Below, piece by piece: positions 36,780-44,437 of a stretch of DNA of 64,000 nt. Position 1 is the first letter of the stretch; the number at the start of each line of letters is the position of its first letter. This stretch comes from an uncultured Clostridia bacterium (GTDB lineage Bacteria; Bacillota; Clostridia; TANB77; CAG-508). The stretch covers positions 372,001 through 436,000 of the forward strand of contig OV788638.1 of the NCBI GenBank assembly GCA_928721565.1, in the 5' to 3' direction. The notes under the pieces are model-generated. The model was not told the origin of the DNA and ran no database searches. It saw only the letters and a program-made list of their open reading frames with translations. Both the position numbers and the translations under genes were made by a program.

Positions 36780-36962
36780 TTAGTATTTTTTCCTATTCCC
36801 ATGAATTGGATGTCGTCTTCTTCTCTTAGCATTTTCCTTCAATTTTTTCTCAACACATCTTTGTATATCTTCAATTGTCACTCCTTCATTAAGAACAGAC
36901 TTGTTTTTGAATTCTTCACCTGTAAAACGTTTTTTGATTAACGGTTTAGATACTACTATCAT
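36780..36962 (-). CDS. Small basic hypothetical protein, 60 aa
   Basis: MIVVSKPLIKKRFTGEEF and onward, ending in RRRRHPIHGNRKKY, after GGAGGAAATC. Strongly basic C-terminus that could bind nucleic acid. First gene of a three-gene minus-strand group with 36132-36728 and 35914-36117. Not recognised. Confidence 0.5.
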   Translation of the reverse strand: MIVVSKPLIKKRFTGEEFKNKSVLNEGVTIEDIQRCVEKKLKENAKRRRRHPIHGNRKKY

Positions 36963-37118
36963 GATTTCCTCCTTTAAAATTATTTGTTGCCTTGTCTATA
37001 TATGTCAAATCCCCAAGAGGAGATATTATTTTAGCATTTAGCCAAAAAACAATATCAGTATATCATAAATCGACATAATTTTCAAGAGGTGTTATTTTTA
37101 TGAATATTTCAAAATCAA

Positions 37119-37226
37119 TTGACATATACTAGAAAAAGTAGTATACTATATTTAACTTAAGTTATTCATGTGAGGTCATTGAATAGCACGAACTAAATGT
37201 GTGGTAGCATTTAGTTCTATTTTTTT
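37119..37226 (+). ncRNA. Antisense RNA II of an Fst/par-type toxin-antitoxin locus
   Basis: Promoter TTGACA (37119-37124), 17 bp, TATACT (37142-37147). The spacer and -10 box hold a dyad TATACTA / TAGTATA (37125-37131 and 37139-37145). The transcript, about 37154-37226 (~73 nt), contains TGAGGTCATT-GAATAGCAC (37171-37189), complementary to the toxin mRNA's start region. It ends in a terminator (GAACTAAATG / CATTTAGTTC) with loop TGTGGTAG, complementary to the toxin terminator loop. This matches the RNA II design of the pAD1 par locus. Confidence 0.75.
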
Positions 37227-37276
37227 GCAAAAAAATAGAAGTGAAGAGTGGTAGTCCTTCACTTCATTGACTATTT

Positions 37277-37363
37277 CTAGTCTTTTTTGTCATCTGGTTG
37301 TTTGTCTTCGTATGTACTTAATAGTAATACTATAAGACGCCAGATTAATTCAAATGAGGTCAT
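37277..37363 (-). CDS. Fst-like type I toxin peptide, 28 aa
   Basis: Starts MTSFELIWRL, has a hydrophobic stretch LIVLLLS, and ends with a charged tail, QPDDKKD. This is the plan of Fst/Ldr-type membrane toxins: short N-terminus, one helix, polar C-terminus. The promoter on the minus strand is TTGTTT (37430-37435), 17 bp, TATAAT (37407-37412). The leader can form CAAAG/CTTTG and an AATGAGGT / ACCTCATT stem (37353-37360 with 37373-37380) that hides the GAGGTG ribosome site beside the ATG. The transcript ends at GAAGTGAAG / CTTCACTTC (37238-37265). The convergent RNA II overlaps in sequence through repeats. The peptide sequence itself is not a close match to Fst, so the call rests on architecture. 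Confidence 0.75.
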   Translation of the reverse strand: MTSFELIWRLIVLLLSTYEDKQPDDKKD

Positions 37364-37489
37364 TCGAATAACACCTCATTCCTCAAAGATTTCCTTTGAA
37401 AAGGGTATTATACTCCAAAATTTTTCGAAAAACAATTACTTTAGATTGTCTTTTTACATAATAATTAAATACAAAAAAATCTGTTAATC

Positions 37490-37933
37490 TTACTTTAATT
37501 AGTGTTCAAAAATTAACAGTTTTTTATTTATTATTTTACTTTTTCTTATTTCTACATTACTGAGTATCATATTCTGCTATAAATGGTTTTTCCACAATAC
37601 TTACATAGTTTCACTTGATTTCTACCATTTGTTTCATTAAGCAACAGCATTGTCTCAATAATTACTCTCAATGAGTTGAATTTCTTCTAATCGTTCTTTT
37701 GAAAATTCAAAAGATTCTAAATTGGTATCTTTTAACATATGAACCTCCAATCTTATTTATATAAGACTCCATATTAAGTTAAATTACTCTTCAGGTGTAC
37801 CTTCATCTATAATTTGTTTTATTGTTTTATATTGTTGTTGTATATACTCTACACAATGAATATAAATTCCGTTTCTTTCATGCCATTATGATTATCTGAG
37901 TTTATATATCCGCTTGATGCATTTGTAAATATT
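37490..37933. other. Decayed region between the toxin locus and proA
   Basis: A hairpin with T-run (CTGTTAAT / ATTAACAG, about 37480-37524) is followed by gene remnants on the minus strand. One (37567-37738) is listed separately. Another, ending at 37784, reads RNGIYIHCVEYIQQQYKTIK and closes GTPEE but has stops upstream and no start. Nothing functional is evident. Confidence 0.5.
37567..37738 (-). pseudogene. Zinc-ribbon-type small protein, frameshifted remnant
   Basis: From ATG 37738 (GGAGGTTCAT ahead) the frame reads MLKDTNLESFEFSKERLEEI, stopping after 27 codons at 37655. Shifting frame, it continues IIETMLLLNETNGRNQ, then KLCKYCGKTIYSRI, with a CxxC knuckle, to a stop at 37567. A single gene broken by one frameshift is the simplest reading. 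Function unknown. Confidence 0.45.
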
Positions 37934-39181
37934 CTAACCTCTTATTTGTCCATCTCCATAAATTATATATTTAGTAGTAGTCAACTCTTTAAGTCCCATT
38001 GGCCCTCTAGCATGTAGCTTCTGAGTACTAATTCCTATCTCTGCCCCAAACCCAAACTGTCCACCATCTGTAAATCTAGTTGAGGCATTTACATATACGC
38101 AACTACTATCTATTTCATTCAAAAATATTTGAGCATTTTGATAGTTTTCGGTAATTATACTTTCAGAATGTTTTGTACTATTTTTATTAATGTGTTTTAT
38201 TGCTTCTTCAATTGTACCTACAGTTTTAATTGATATTATTAAGTCCAAATACTCTGTTGAAAAGTCTTCATCTGTTGCAAGTTTTATTTTGTTAACTATG
38301 TTTTTACATTCATTATCGCCTCTAACTTCAACATTATTTTTTTCTAACATTTCCACTAATCGTGGCAAAAATGTTTTTAAGATTTTTCTATTTATCACAA
38401 GCGATTCACAACTATTGCACACTCCGACTCTTTGTGTTTTTGCATTTTTTATTATTTTTAGAGCTTTATCAAAATCTGCAAATTCATCCACATAAATATG
38501 ACAATTTCCTGACCCTGTTTCTATTACAGGAACATTGCTATTCTCTACAACAGTTCTTATTAAGTTAGCTCCTCCTCTTGGAATTAAAACATCTACATAT
38601 TTATTCATTTTCATTAATTGAATTGCCGCTTCTTTTGTTGTATCTTCAACTAATGAAATACAATTAGGATTTACTTTTAATTTTTCCAAAGTTTTTCTTA
38701 TTGTTTTAACCATTTCTATGTTAGTATTTATTGCATCAGATCCACCTTTCAATATTACTACATTTCCTGTTTTAAAACATAGTGAAAACGCATCTGCAGT
38801 AACATTTGGCCTAGCCTCATATATTATTGCAATTACTCCTAATGGAACTCTTTTTTTAATAATTTCTAATCCATTTTCCAATCTCTTTCCTTCAACTACT
38901 TCTCCTATAGGGTCTGGTAAAAGAGCCACTGATTTAATCCCTTTTACAATATCATTTATTCTATTAGAATCTAATTTTAGCCTATCTATTAAACTTTCCT
39001 TTATTCCCTTTTCTTGTGCGTTTTTTATATCTTTTTCATTTGCTTCTAAAATTTTTTGTTTATTCTCGAATATACTATCTGCTACTTTTACTAAAACACT
39101 ATTTTTTTTTGCTGTTTTCATATTCATTAATTCTTGTGAACATTCTTTAGCTAATTCCCCGATTTTTTCTAATTCTTTCAT
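37934..39181 (-). CDS. proA: Glutamate-5-semialdehyde dehydrogenase (gamma-glutamyl phosphate reductase)
   Basis: Second step of proline synthesis: reduces gamma-glutamyl phosphate with NADPH. 415 residues, normal length. The catalytic cysteine lies in QRVGVCNSCESLVI, and GSGNCHIYVDEFAD and TDGGQFGFGAEIGIST are family blocks. The ATG follows the proB stop directly (TAA-ATG), so translation is coupled to proB. Confidence 0.97.
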   Translation of the reverse strand: MKELEKIGELAKECSQELMNMKTAKKNSVLVKVADSIFENKQKILEANEKDIKNAQEKGIKESLIDRLKLDSNRINDIVKGIKSVALLPDPIGEVVEGKRLENGLEIIKKRVPLGVIAIIYEARPNVTADAFSLCFKTGNVVILKGGSDAINTNIEMVKTIRKTLEKLKVNPNCISLVEDTTKEAAIQLMKMNKYVDVLIPRGGANLIRTVVENSNVPVIETGSGNCHIYVDEFADFDKALKIIKNAKTQRVGVCNSCESLVINRKILKTFLPRLVEMLEKNNVEVRGDNECKNIVNKIKLATDEDFSTEYLDLIISIKTVGTIEEAIKHINKNSTKHSESIITENYQNAQIFLNEIDSSCVYVNASTRFTDGGQFGFGAEIGISTQKLHARGPMGLKELTTTKYIIYGDGQIRG

Positions 39182-40048
39182 TTAATTTGCCTCCTTATTA
39201 ATATTCTTTATTAAATATTCTCTAATATTATTCTCTCTTTTTTTCAATGCTGTAAATAAAGTTCCTTCTTGTTTTCCATCTAAAATTTTTATAATATTAT
39301 TTGGTCTATTTCCATTTGTAATTATCATATCAATCCCAACATTGTTTATTAAGTTCGCTGTCATTACTTTAGAAAACATTCCTCCTGTTCCAACATCACT
39401 ATCACTTGTTGTTTTTGCCATGTTTTTTAAATTTTCTCTATTATCTGTTACTAAATGAATTAGTTTTGCATTTTGATTTTTTGATGGGTCATCAGTATAC
39501 AAACCATCTATATCAGATAAAATTATAACTAAATCCGCATTTATAATTGCAGCAACAATACCTGACAGCGTATCATTTTCACCAAATTCTATTTCGTCTG
39601 TTGATATTGTATCATTTTCATTTACAATTGGGATGACTCCACAATTAATCAATTGATTTAATGTGTTTTCTAAATTATGATATGATTTTTCTTCTCTGAT
39701 ACTATATGTCGTCATTAAAATTTGACTTGATATCTGTCCATATTCTAAAAATAATCTATTATATTTTGACATTAGTTCACATTGACCAACTGAAGCACAT
39801 GCTTGCTTTTCTGCCATTGTTTTTGGTTTTCTTCCCATTTTCAATATTTCTCTTCCAACTGCAATTGCTCCTGATGATACCAAAACAACATCTTTTCCAC
39901 TGTTTTTCATATCTACCAATGTTCTAACTAACTTTTCTAGTCTTGAATAATTTATATTACCTGTTTCTGGATATATTAGGCTAGAAGATCCTACCTTAAC
40001 TACTATTCTTTTTTTATCTTTAATTTTTTCCCAATAACTTTCTTTCAT
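39182..40048 (-). CDS. proB: Glutamate 5-kinase (short form, no PUA domain)
   Basis: First step of proline synthesis: phosphorylates glutamate. 288 residues from the ATG at 40048 (GAAGGAGGAAAAG just upstream), rather than a longer in-frame start. Amino-acid-kinase fold with VVKVGSSSLIYP, VSSGAIAVG, IVNENDTIST and GTGGMFSKV. The C-terminal PUA RNA-binding-like domain of E. coli ProB is absent, as in many Firmicutes. First gene of the proBA pair. Confidence 0.96.
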   Translation of the reverse strand: MKESYWEKIKDKKRIVVKVGSSSLIYPETGNINYSRLEKLVRTLVDMKNSGKDVVLVSSGAIAVGREILKMGRKPKTMAEKQACASVGQCELMSKYNRLFLEYGQISSQILMTTYSIREEKSYHNLENTLNQLINCGVIPIVNENDTISTDEIEFGENDTLSGIVAAIINADLVIILSDIDGLYTDDPSKNQNAKLIHLVTDNRENLKNMAKTTSDSDVGTGGMFSKVMTANLINNVGIDMIITNGNRPNNIIKILDGKQEGTLFTALKKRENNIREYLIKNINKEAN

Positions 40049-40084
40049 CTTTTCCTCCTTCAGATTCTGTATATAAAACAAAAA

Positions 40085-40116
40085 ATAGTGAACCAATTTT
40101 ATTACTGATTCACTAT
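40085..40116 (-). terminator. Terminator between proC and proBA
   Basis: On the minus strand ATAGTGAA / TTCACTAT (8 bp) is followed by a T-run (40080-40084). It ends the proC transcript, so proBA needs its own promoter, which I could not place securely. Confidence 0.7.
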
Positions 40117-40136
40117 CTTGATTTTTATATTTAATA

Positions 40137-40943
40137 TTATTTTGACATATTTTTGGATTTTTCAGTTGCAGCTTTTACAGCATTTATTATACTTGACCTA
40201 ATTCCACATTGCTCTAATTCAGCTACACCCTCTATTGTTGTTCCTGCTGGCGAACATACCATGTCTTTCAACTCACCAGGGTGTTTTCCTGTTTCCAATA
40301 CCATTTTGGCTGATCCTAACACTGTTTGTGCTGCAAATTTATATGCTTGACTTCTTGGCATTCCTTCTAACACAGCTCCATCTGCCATTGCTTCTATTAT
40401 CATAAATATAAAAGCAGGTGATGAACCACTAAGTCCAGTTACAACATCCATTAGCCCTTCTGTAACGATTTCACTTTTTCCAAAACTATTAAATATTTTA
40501 CAAACCAATTCTAGCTCATCAGATTGTATTTCGGGGCATGGATAAATAGCCGCCATACCCTCTCCAACTAGAGCCGGGGTATTCGGCATTACACGAATTA
40601 ATTTTATTTCTTTTCCAAACATTTCTTTTACTTCTTCTGTTGTTTTTCCTGCAGCAATAGCAACAATAATAGTATTGTTGCTTATTACTCCTTTTATTTC
40701 ATCTATTATATCCTTATATACTTGTGGCTTTACAGATAAAAACAATATATCTGCTTTTTTTGCTACTTCTTTATTGTCTAAAGTAGTCATTATTCCATAA
40801 GTTTTCTTTGCTTCTTCTAATTTATCAGAAGTATTGTTTGAACAAATTATTTGTGTTTTTTCAGCCAATCCAGCTGTCAATATTCCACCTATTATTGCTT
40901 TTGCCATATTTCCTGTTCCTATAAATCCAATAATTTTATTCAT
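40137..40943 (-). CDS. proC: Pyrroline-5-carboxylate reductase
   Basis: Last step of proline synthesis. 268 residues: Rossmann motif GFIGTGNMAKAIIGG at the N-terminus, MPNTPALVGEGM, and the C-terminal signature VCSPAGTTIEGVAELEQ with GLSGSSPAF. Ribosome site AAAGGAGATTGTT. It follows the prolyl-tRNA editing gene by 65 bp, so these proline-related genes are probably co-transcribed. Confidence 0.97.
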   Translation of the reverse strand: MNKIIGFIGTGNMAKAIIGGILTAGLAEKTQIICSNNTSDKLEEAKKTYGIMTTLDNKEVAKKADILFLSVKPQVYKDIIDEIKGVISNNTIIVAIAAGKTTEEVKEMFGKEIKLIRVMPNTPALVGEGMAAIYPCPEIQSDELELVCKIFNSFGKSEIVTEGLMDVVTGLSGSSPAFIFMIIEAMADGAVLEGMPRSQAYKFAAQTVLGSAKMVLETGKHPGELKDMVCSPAGTTIEGVAELEQCGIRSSIINAVKAATEKSKNMSK

Positions 40944-41008
40944 AACAATCTCCTTTCATAAAAATTTTTATTATTATAGCTCTCCAATTCAAATTAGTCA
41001 ATAATATT

Positions 41009-41494
41009 TTATAAATTTATGTATTTTATATCATGTTTTGTAGCTTTTACAAATTTTTCTAAGTCTGCAAATGTAATTAATATACTTGCTGTATTACAAT
41101 TTGGGTGTACTGCTAATAATTTTTTATTTTTTAGTTCTTTATCAAATAATACTTCTACAGCATCATTTGTGTCATTAATCAATCCCATTGGACTAACATG
41201 TCCTGGCTCTAAATCTAAGTGTTTTTTTAATCTCTCTGGTGATCCAAAGCTAAGTTTTGTTGATGCCGCTTGTTTTTGGATTTCGGCTAAATTAGCTTGT
41301 TTTTCACTGCATAATACTATTAAAAAATGTCTTTTTCCTTTTTGATCTCTTAAAAATAAATTTTTGCATATTTCTGCATCTTTAAATATTTTTGGATCTA
41401 AATTGTTCATATCCTCAATTGTGTATACTGGGTCATGTTCTACTAATTCATAGTTTATCCCTAATTCTTCTAACTTTTTTAATACTTCTTCCAT
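41009..41494 (-). CDS. Prolyl-tRNA editing deacylase (YbaK/ProX family)
   Basis: A free-standing INS-type editing domain that hydrolyses mischarged tRNA-Pro (ProXp/PrdX). 161 residues: the YELVEHDPVYTIEDM opening, CKNLFLRDQKGKRHFLIVL (KxLFLR-type lysine motif) and LEPGHVSPMGLIND (GxVSPxGL) are family hallmarks. It sits upstream of proC and near proBA, with tRNA-Pro 8 kb away, suggesting co-regulation of proline supply and Pro-tRNA quality. Ala- versus Cys-specificity cannot be decided. Confidence 0.9.
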   Translation of the reverse strand: MEEVLKKLEELGINYELVEHDPVYTIEDMNNLDPKIFKDAEICKNLFLRDQKGKRHFLIVLCSEKQANLAEIQKQAASTKLSFGSPERLKKHLDLEPGHVSPMGLINDTNDAVEVLFDKELKNKKLLAVHPNCNTASILITFADLEKFVKATKHDIKYINL

Positions 41495-41543
41495 AAAGTC
41501 TCCTCCTTTTTGGCAATTATAATAACATATTTCTAAATATTTA

Positions 41544-42869
41544 TCAAGTATTATAATCTTTTATTCTTTTTTTTAAGTCTTCAAAGTCTATTAATTTCCA
41601 AGACCAATTTTTGTCACTTTCAGTACCAGGTATATTAATTCTAGAATTCTCGTCTAACCCCAAAATATCCTGAACCATAATTATCGGCATCCTAGCCTTA
41701 CACTTTAACAAATATTGCATAATTCCAACATTTACATTAATATCATAACATTCATTTCTCCTTAAAAACTCTTTTAGTTTCCACTTATAGTCATCATTAA
41801 GTGTTTTATACCAACCATAAATTGTATTACAATCATGATTTCCTGGAAAAACTAATACATTTTCATCATCATTGTCTCGATCATATAAATTATCTAAATC
41901 TATTGAAAACTGTAATATCTTTTGCCTTGTAAATCCATAGTGTTCTCTTAATCTAACTGTTTCTTCTCTTATTTCTCCTAGGTCTTCTATTATTAAGTCC
42001 TCGACCTTGATACTTTCATCCTTAAATAGCTCATTAAAAAATCCGTAGCTTACACCATCTGTATAAAAACCTTCTCTTCCAGTTTTTCCAATTGGGATTT
42101 TAAAAAATGAATCATATCCTCTAAAATAATCAATTCTAACTTTATCAAATAATTTTAAATGATATTTAAATCTTTTTATTAGATATTGATAATTGTCTTC
42201 TTTCATATTTTTTATATTATATACTGGGCTGTTCCATTTCTGACCATCCTCATTAAAATAATCTGGTGGTGTTCCTGATTCAAATGTAAATTTTCCATTT
42301 TCCATTTCAAAACATTCAGGATGATATTTTGTTTCTACTGATTCGAAAACAGGATATACTGGCATGTCTCCCATTATCTGTACATCTTTTGAATTTGCAT
42401 ATTGCTTTAATTCCATCCATTGTTTATATAAAATATATTGTAAGAATAAATAATATTCTTTATCTCCATTACTTCTTTTGCTTGAAAATTCTGCATATTC
42501 ATTTATTTCTTTTAATTTTATAAATTCTTCATATTCACTGTCTGGTTTAAAATTACTAAATGCTTCTTCATAATATTTTTGTTTGAAGTTGTCATATACT
42601 GCTCTGTCTTTGTTTTCTCTTGTTTCGGCATCTTGTATTAGTCCTTGTTCTTTAAGTTTGTCTAAAGATATATAATCTTCTTCTAGTGCATAGTAGCTTA
42701 TTGGTGAATATGGGTGCTTATCACATTCGTTTATTGGCAATACTTCCCAATATTTTATATTATTTTCGCTTAGTATATCTATAAATTGATATGCTTCATA
42801 TCCAAAATCTCCAATTCCATATTTACTTGGAAGTGAAAATATTGGAAGTAAAATTCCTTTTTCTTTCAT
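41544..42869 (-). CDS. malQ: 4-alpha-glucanotransferase (GH77 amylomaltase)
   Basis: Transfers alpha-1,4-glucan segments between maltodextrins in the cytosol. 441 residues from the ATG at 42869 (GAAAGGAAC ribosome site), a bit shorter than the usual ~490. GH77 blocks: IFSLPSKYGIGDFGYEAY, FKVRIDYFRGYDSFF-like nucleophile region (RIDYFRGYDSFF), acid/base EDLGEIREE, and FPGNHDCNTIYGWY, an altered form of the usual THDNDT segment. It is expected to work with the GH13 enzyme at 56856. It follows the GIY-YIG gene by 21 bp. Confidence 0.93.
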   Translation of the reverse strand: MKEKGILLPIFSLPSKYGIGDFGYEAYQFIDILSENNIKYWEVLPINECDKHPYSPISYYALEEDYISLDKLKEQGLIQDAETRENKDRAVYDNFKQKYYEEAFSNFKPDSEYEEFIKLKEINEYAEFSSKRSNGDKEYYLFLQYILYKQWMELKQYANSKDVQIMGDMPVYPVFESVETKYHPECFEMENGKFTFESGTPPDYFNEDGQKWNSPVYNIKNMKEDNYQYLIKRFKYHLKLFDKVRIDYFRGYDSFFKIPIGKTGREGFYTDGVSYGFFNELFKDESIKVEDLIIEDLGEIREETVRLREHYGFTRQKILQFSIDLDNLYDRDNDDENVLVFPGNHDCNTIYGWYKTLNDDYKWKLKEFLRRNECYDINVNVGIMQYLLKCKARMPIIMVQDILGLDENSRINIPGTESDKNWSWKLIDFEDLKKRIKDYNT

Positions 42870-42890
42870 CTCTTTTGTTCCTTTCATATT

Positions 42891-43196
42891 CTATTCGCAT
42901 CTTCTGTATCTTCTGCAATCTACTTTTCCTTTTAAATAACTACTTAATTTTCTTCCTTTTATCAATTCTTCTTTTTGTTGTTTTGATAGTTGCTTTATTT
43001 GATATTCTAATTTACATGCTAATGATTTTTCTTTGCTTTTCCATGCAGTTTCTAGTTTTATTGCATTATGTGATTTTGTATATTTTGCTCCATTTTTACT
43101 TTTGTTTATGTGCTCATTTATTCTTTTTTCTAAATTATTTGTCATCCCTGTATATATTGAATTGTCTGCACATCTAACCATATATGTGTAATACAT
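42891..43196 (-). CDS. GIY-YIG nuclease family protein (UPF0213/YhbQ type)
   Basis: 101 residues. The GIY-YIG core is MYYTYMVRCADNSIYTGMTN with the characteristic Y-x-Y and Y-x-G pair, then LEKRINEHINKSKNGAKYTK and a Glu in LEYQIKQLSK. Small stand-alone members of this family bind or cut DNA with unknown cellular role. Basic C-terminus (CRRYRRCE). Upstream of malQ on the same strand. Confidence 0.92.
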   Translation of the reverse strand: MYYTYMVRCADNSIYTGMTNNLEKRINEHINKSKNGAKYTKSHNAIKLETAWKSKEKSLACKLEYQIKQLSKQQKEELIKGRKLSSYLKGKVDCRRYRRCE

Positions 43197-43269
43197 TGTT
43201 TTTTCCTCTATATTATTTGTCTTTATGTTGTTATATTATATTTACTTTTAATTGTCAATACAAAAAGAG

Positions 43270-43309
43270 GACCATATAGAATATCTTAATTAAAATATTC
43301 TATATGGTC
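43270..43309 (-). terminator. Terminator downstream of the 43326 gene
   Basis: A 15-bp perfect stem GACCATATAGAATAT / ATATTCTATATGGTC with a 10-base loop, followed on the minus strand by CTCTTTTTG. Confidence 0.85.
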
Positions 43310-43325
43310 TCTTTTCTCAGAGAAT

Positions 43326-43970
43326 TTACAGTATCTTACTTACCTCTGTAGTAAAATCCTGCAGTTCCTCTGCAAATTTAGGAATTATATATTTGACACC
43401 TCCTGCCATCTTCCTAAGGTCTTGCACTCTCATGTTTTCGGTCAGCCCCATGAATGCTACTAATTCCACAAAGTCTCCGATATACATCTTGTTTTCTTTG
43501 TTTCCATAGCCTTCGTTTAGCCGCCCAAATTGAGATATGTGGCAAAGTTTCTTGTTATTAGTTATAGCAAACCATCCCTGTTTTTTTCCTGTTGTGAGAA
43601 AGATGTCTGTGCAACCAGAACTTCCTTCTTTTTCCCAAATTCTGAACTTTTTTGTTCGGCCTTTTGACTGATATTCTTTTATAAGCCGTCTGACATCTCT
43701 GTCTGCCAGAAGAGCTAAAAACAAGTTTTCAGCATTTGGCATCGTTCCCATCAAGAACTCTACTCCTATAGTCCTTTCTGTTGTGTCAATAGTTATTCCA
43801 ACTATTGAGTATTGACCAGTTTCCCAATCAGATGGACTATATATCCGCATTTCTTTACGGATCAAGCCCCAACGTGGCTTTCCGTCGTTAGCTGGGTGGT
43901 TCATCCAATTCCAATCTTTTTCCTCTGTTATTTCAATTCCTTTTTTGTGTAAAATTTCATTCATTCTCAT
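43326..43970 (-). CDS. Hypothetical protein, 214 aa
   Basis: Start at the ATG 43970, with AAAGGAGAAATCATT ahead; a longer in-frame start has no ribosome site. Soluble, mixed alpha/beta, rich in Trp and Gly (DWNWMNHPANDGKPRWGLI, then GSSGCTDIFLTTGKKQGW). Not recognised. G+C content is visibly higher than the flanking genes, as for the next two genes, so it may have been acquired. It follows the 68-aa gene by 16 bp. Confidence 0.65.
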   Translation of the reverse strand: MRMNEILHKKGIEITEEKDWNWMNHPANDGKPRWGLIRKEMRIYSPSDWETGQYSIVGITIDTTERTIGVEFLMGTMPNAENLFLALLADRDVRRLIKEYQSKGRTKKFRIWEKEGSSGCTDIFLTTGKKQGWFAITNNKKLCHISQFGRLNEGYGNKENKMYIGDFVELVAFMGLTENMRVQDLRKMAGGVKYIIPKFAEELQDFTTEVSKIL

Positions 43971-43986
43971 AATGATTTCTCCTTTT

Positions 43987-44193
43987 CTATTCATGAATAA
44001 CATTAAATTTAATCCCATTATTGGTAATGGCCTTTAATTTAGCATCATATTCATAGCCTCTTGGTAATTTTAAGTACCGTGGATTTCTTCCCTTTACAGC
44101 TATTGAATCAATATCATCAATCTTAAACTGTACTTCTGGATTCAATCTACCTAAAATGTTAATGAAATTTTCTACTTTTGCATATTTGTTCAT
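43987..44193 (-). CDS. Small hypothetical protein, 68 aa
   Basis: MNKYAKVENFINILGRLNP and onward after AAAAGGAGAAAGCATT. Predicted mixed alpha/beta without membrane segment. It sits 16 bp upstream of the 43326 gene on the same strand, with the same ribosome-site style, so the pair is probably one operon. Not recognised. Confidence 0.55.
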   Translation of the reverse strand: MNKYAKVENFINILGRLNPEVQFKIDDIDSIAVKGRNPRYLKLPRGYEYDAKLKAITNNGIKFNVIHE

Positions 44194-44391
44194 AATGCTT
44201 TCTCCTTTTCTCTTGGTTATTTTCTATTGTTGCTCTATGTAAACAGGCACTGCCTGTAAAAAGGGATTAATTCTTCTACCTCCTAAAGCTTTTTTGCTTG
44301 ATACAATTAAATTGTAACATGTTTATGTCAATAAGTAAAATTAATTATTTTTATATTTATTATAAGTATCGCTTATATATCTAATAATAAT

Positions 44392-44427
44392 AAAGACAGG
44401 TCCTACAATTGTAGGTCTCCTGTCTTT
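44392..44427 (-). terminator. Terminator downstream of the MYG1-family gene
   Basis: AAAGACAGG (44392-44400) pairs with CCTGTCTTT (44419-44427); the loop holds a further CCTACAATTGTAGG hairpin. Confidence 0.85.
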
Positions 44428-44437
44428 ACTACCGATA

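Noticed and set aside
37287..37487. 66-codon plus-strand ORF in the toxin locus
   Set aside because: It lies antisense to the toxin gene and its promoter, has no ribosome site and is not consistent with the short antisense RNA that terminates near 37226.
32445..37933. Integration at the 3' end of tRNA-Pro
   Set aside because: No second copy of the tRNA-Pro tail was found in the following 5.4 kb, and no tyrosine integrase gene is present.
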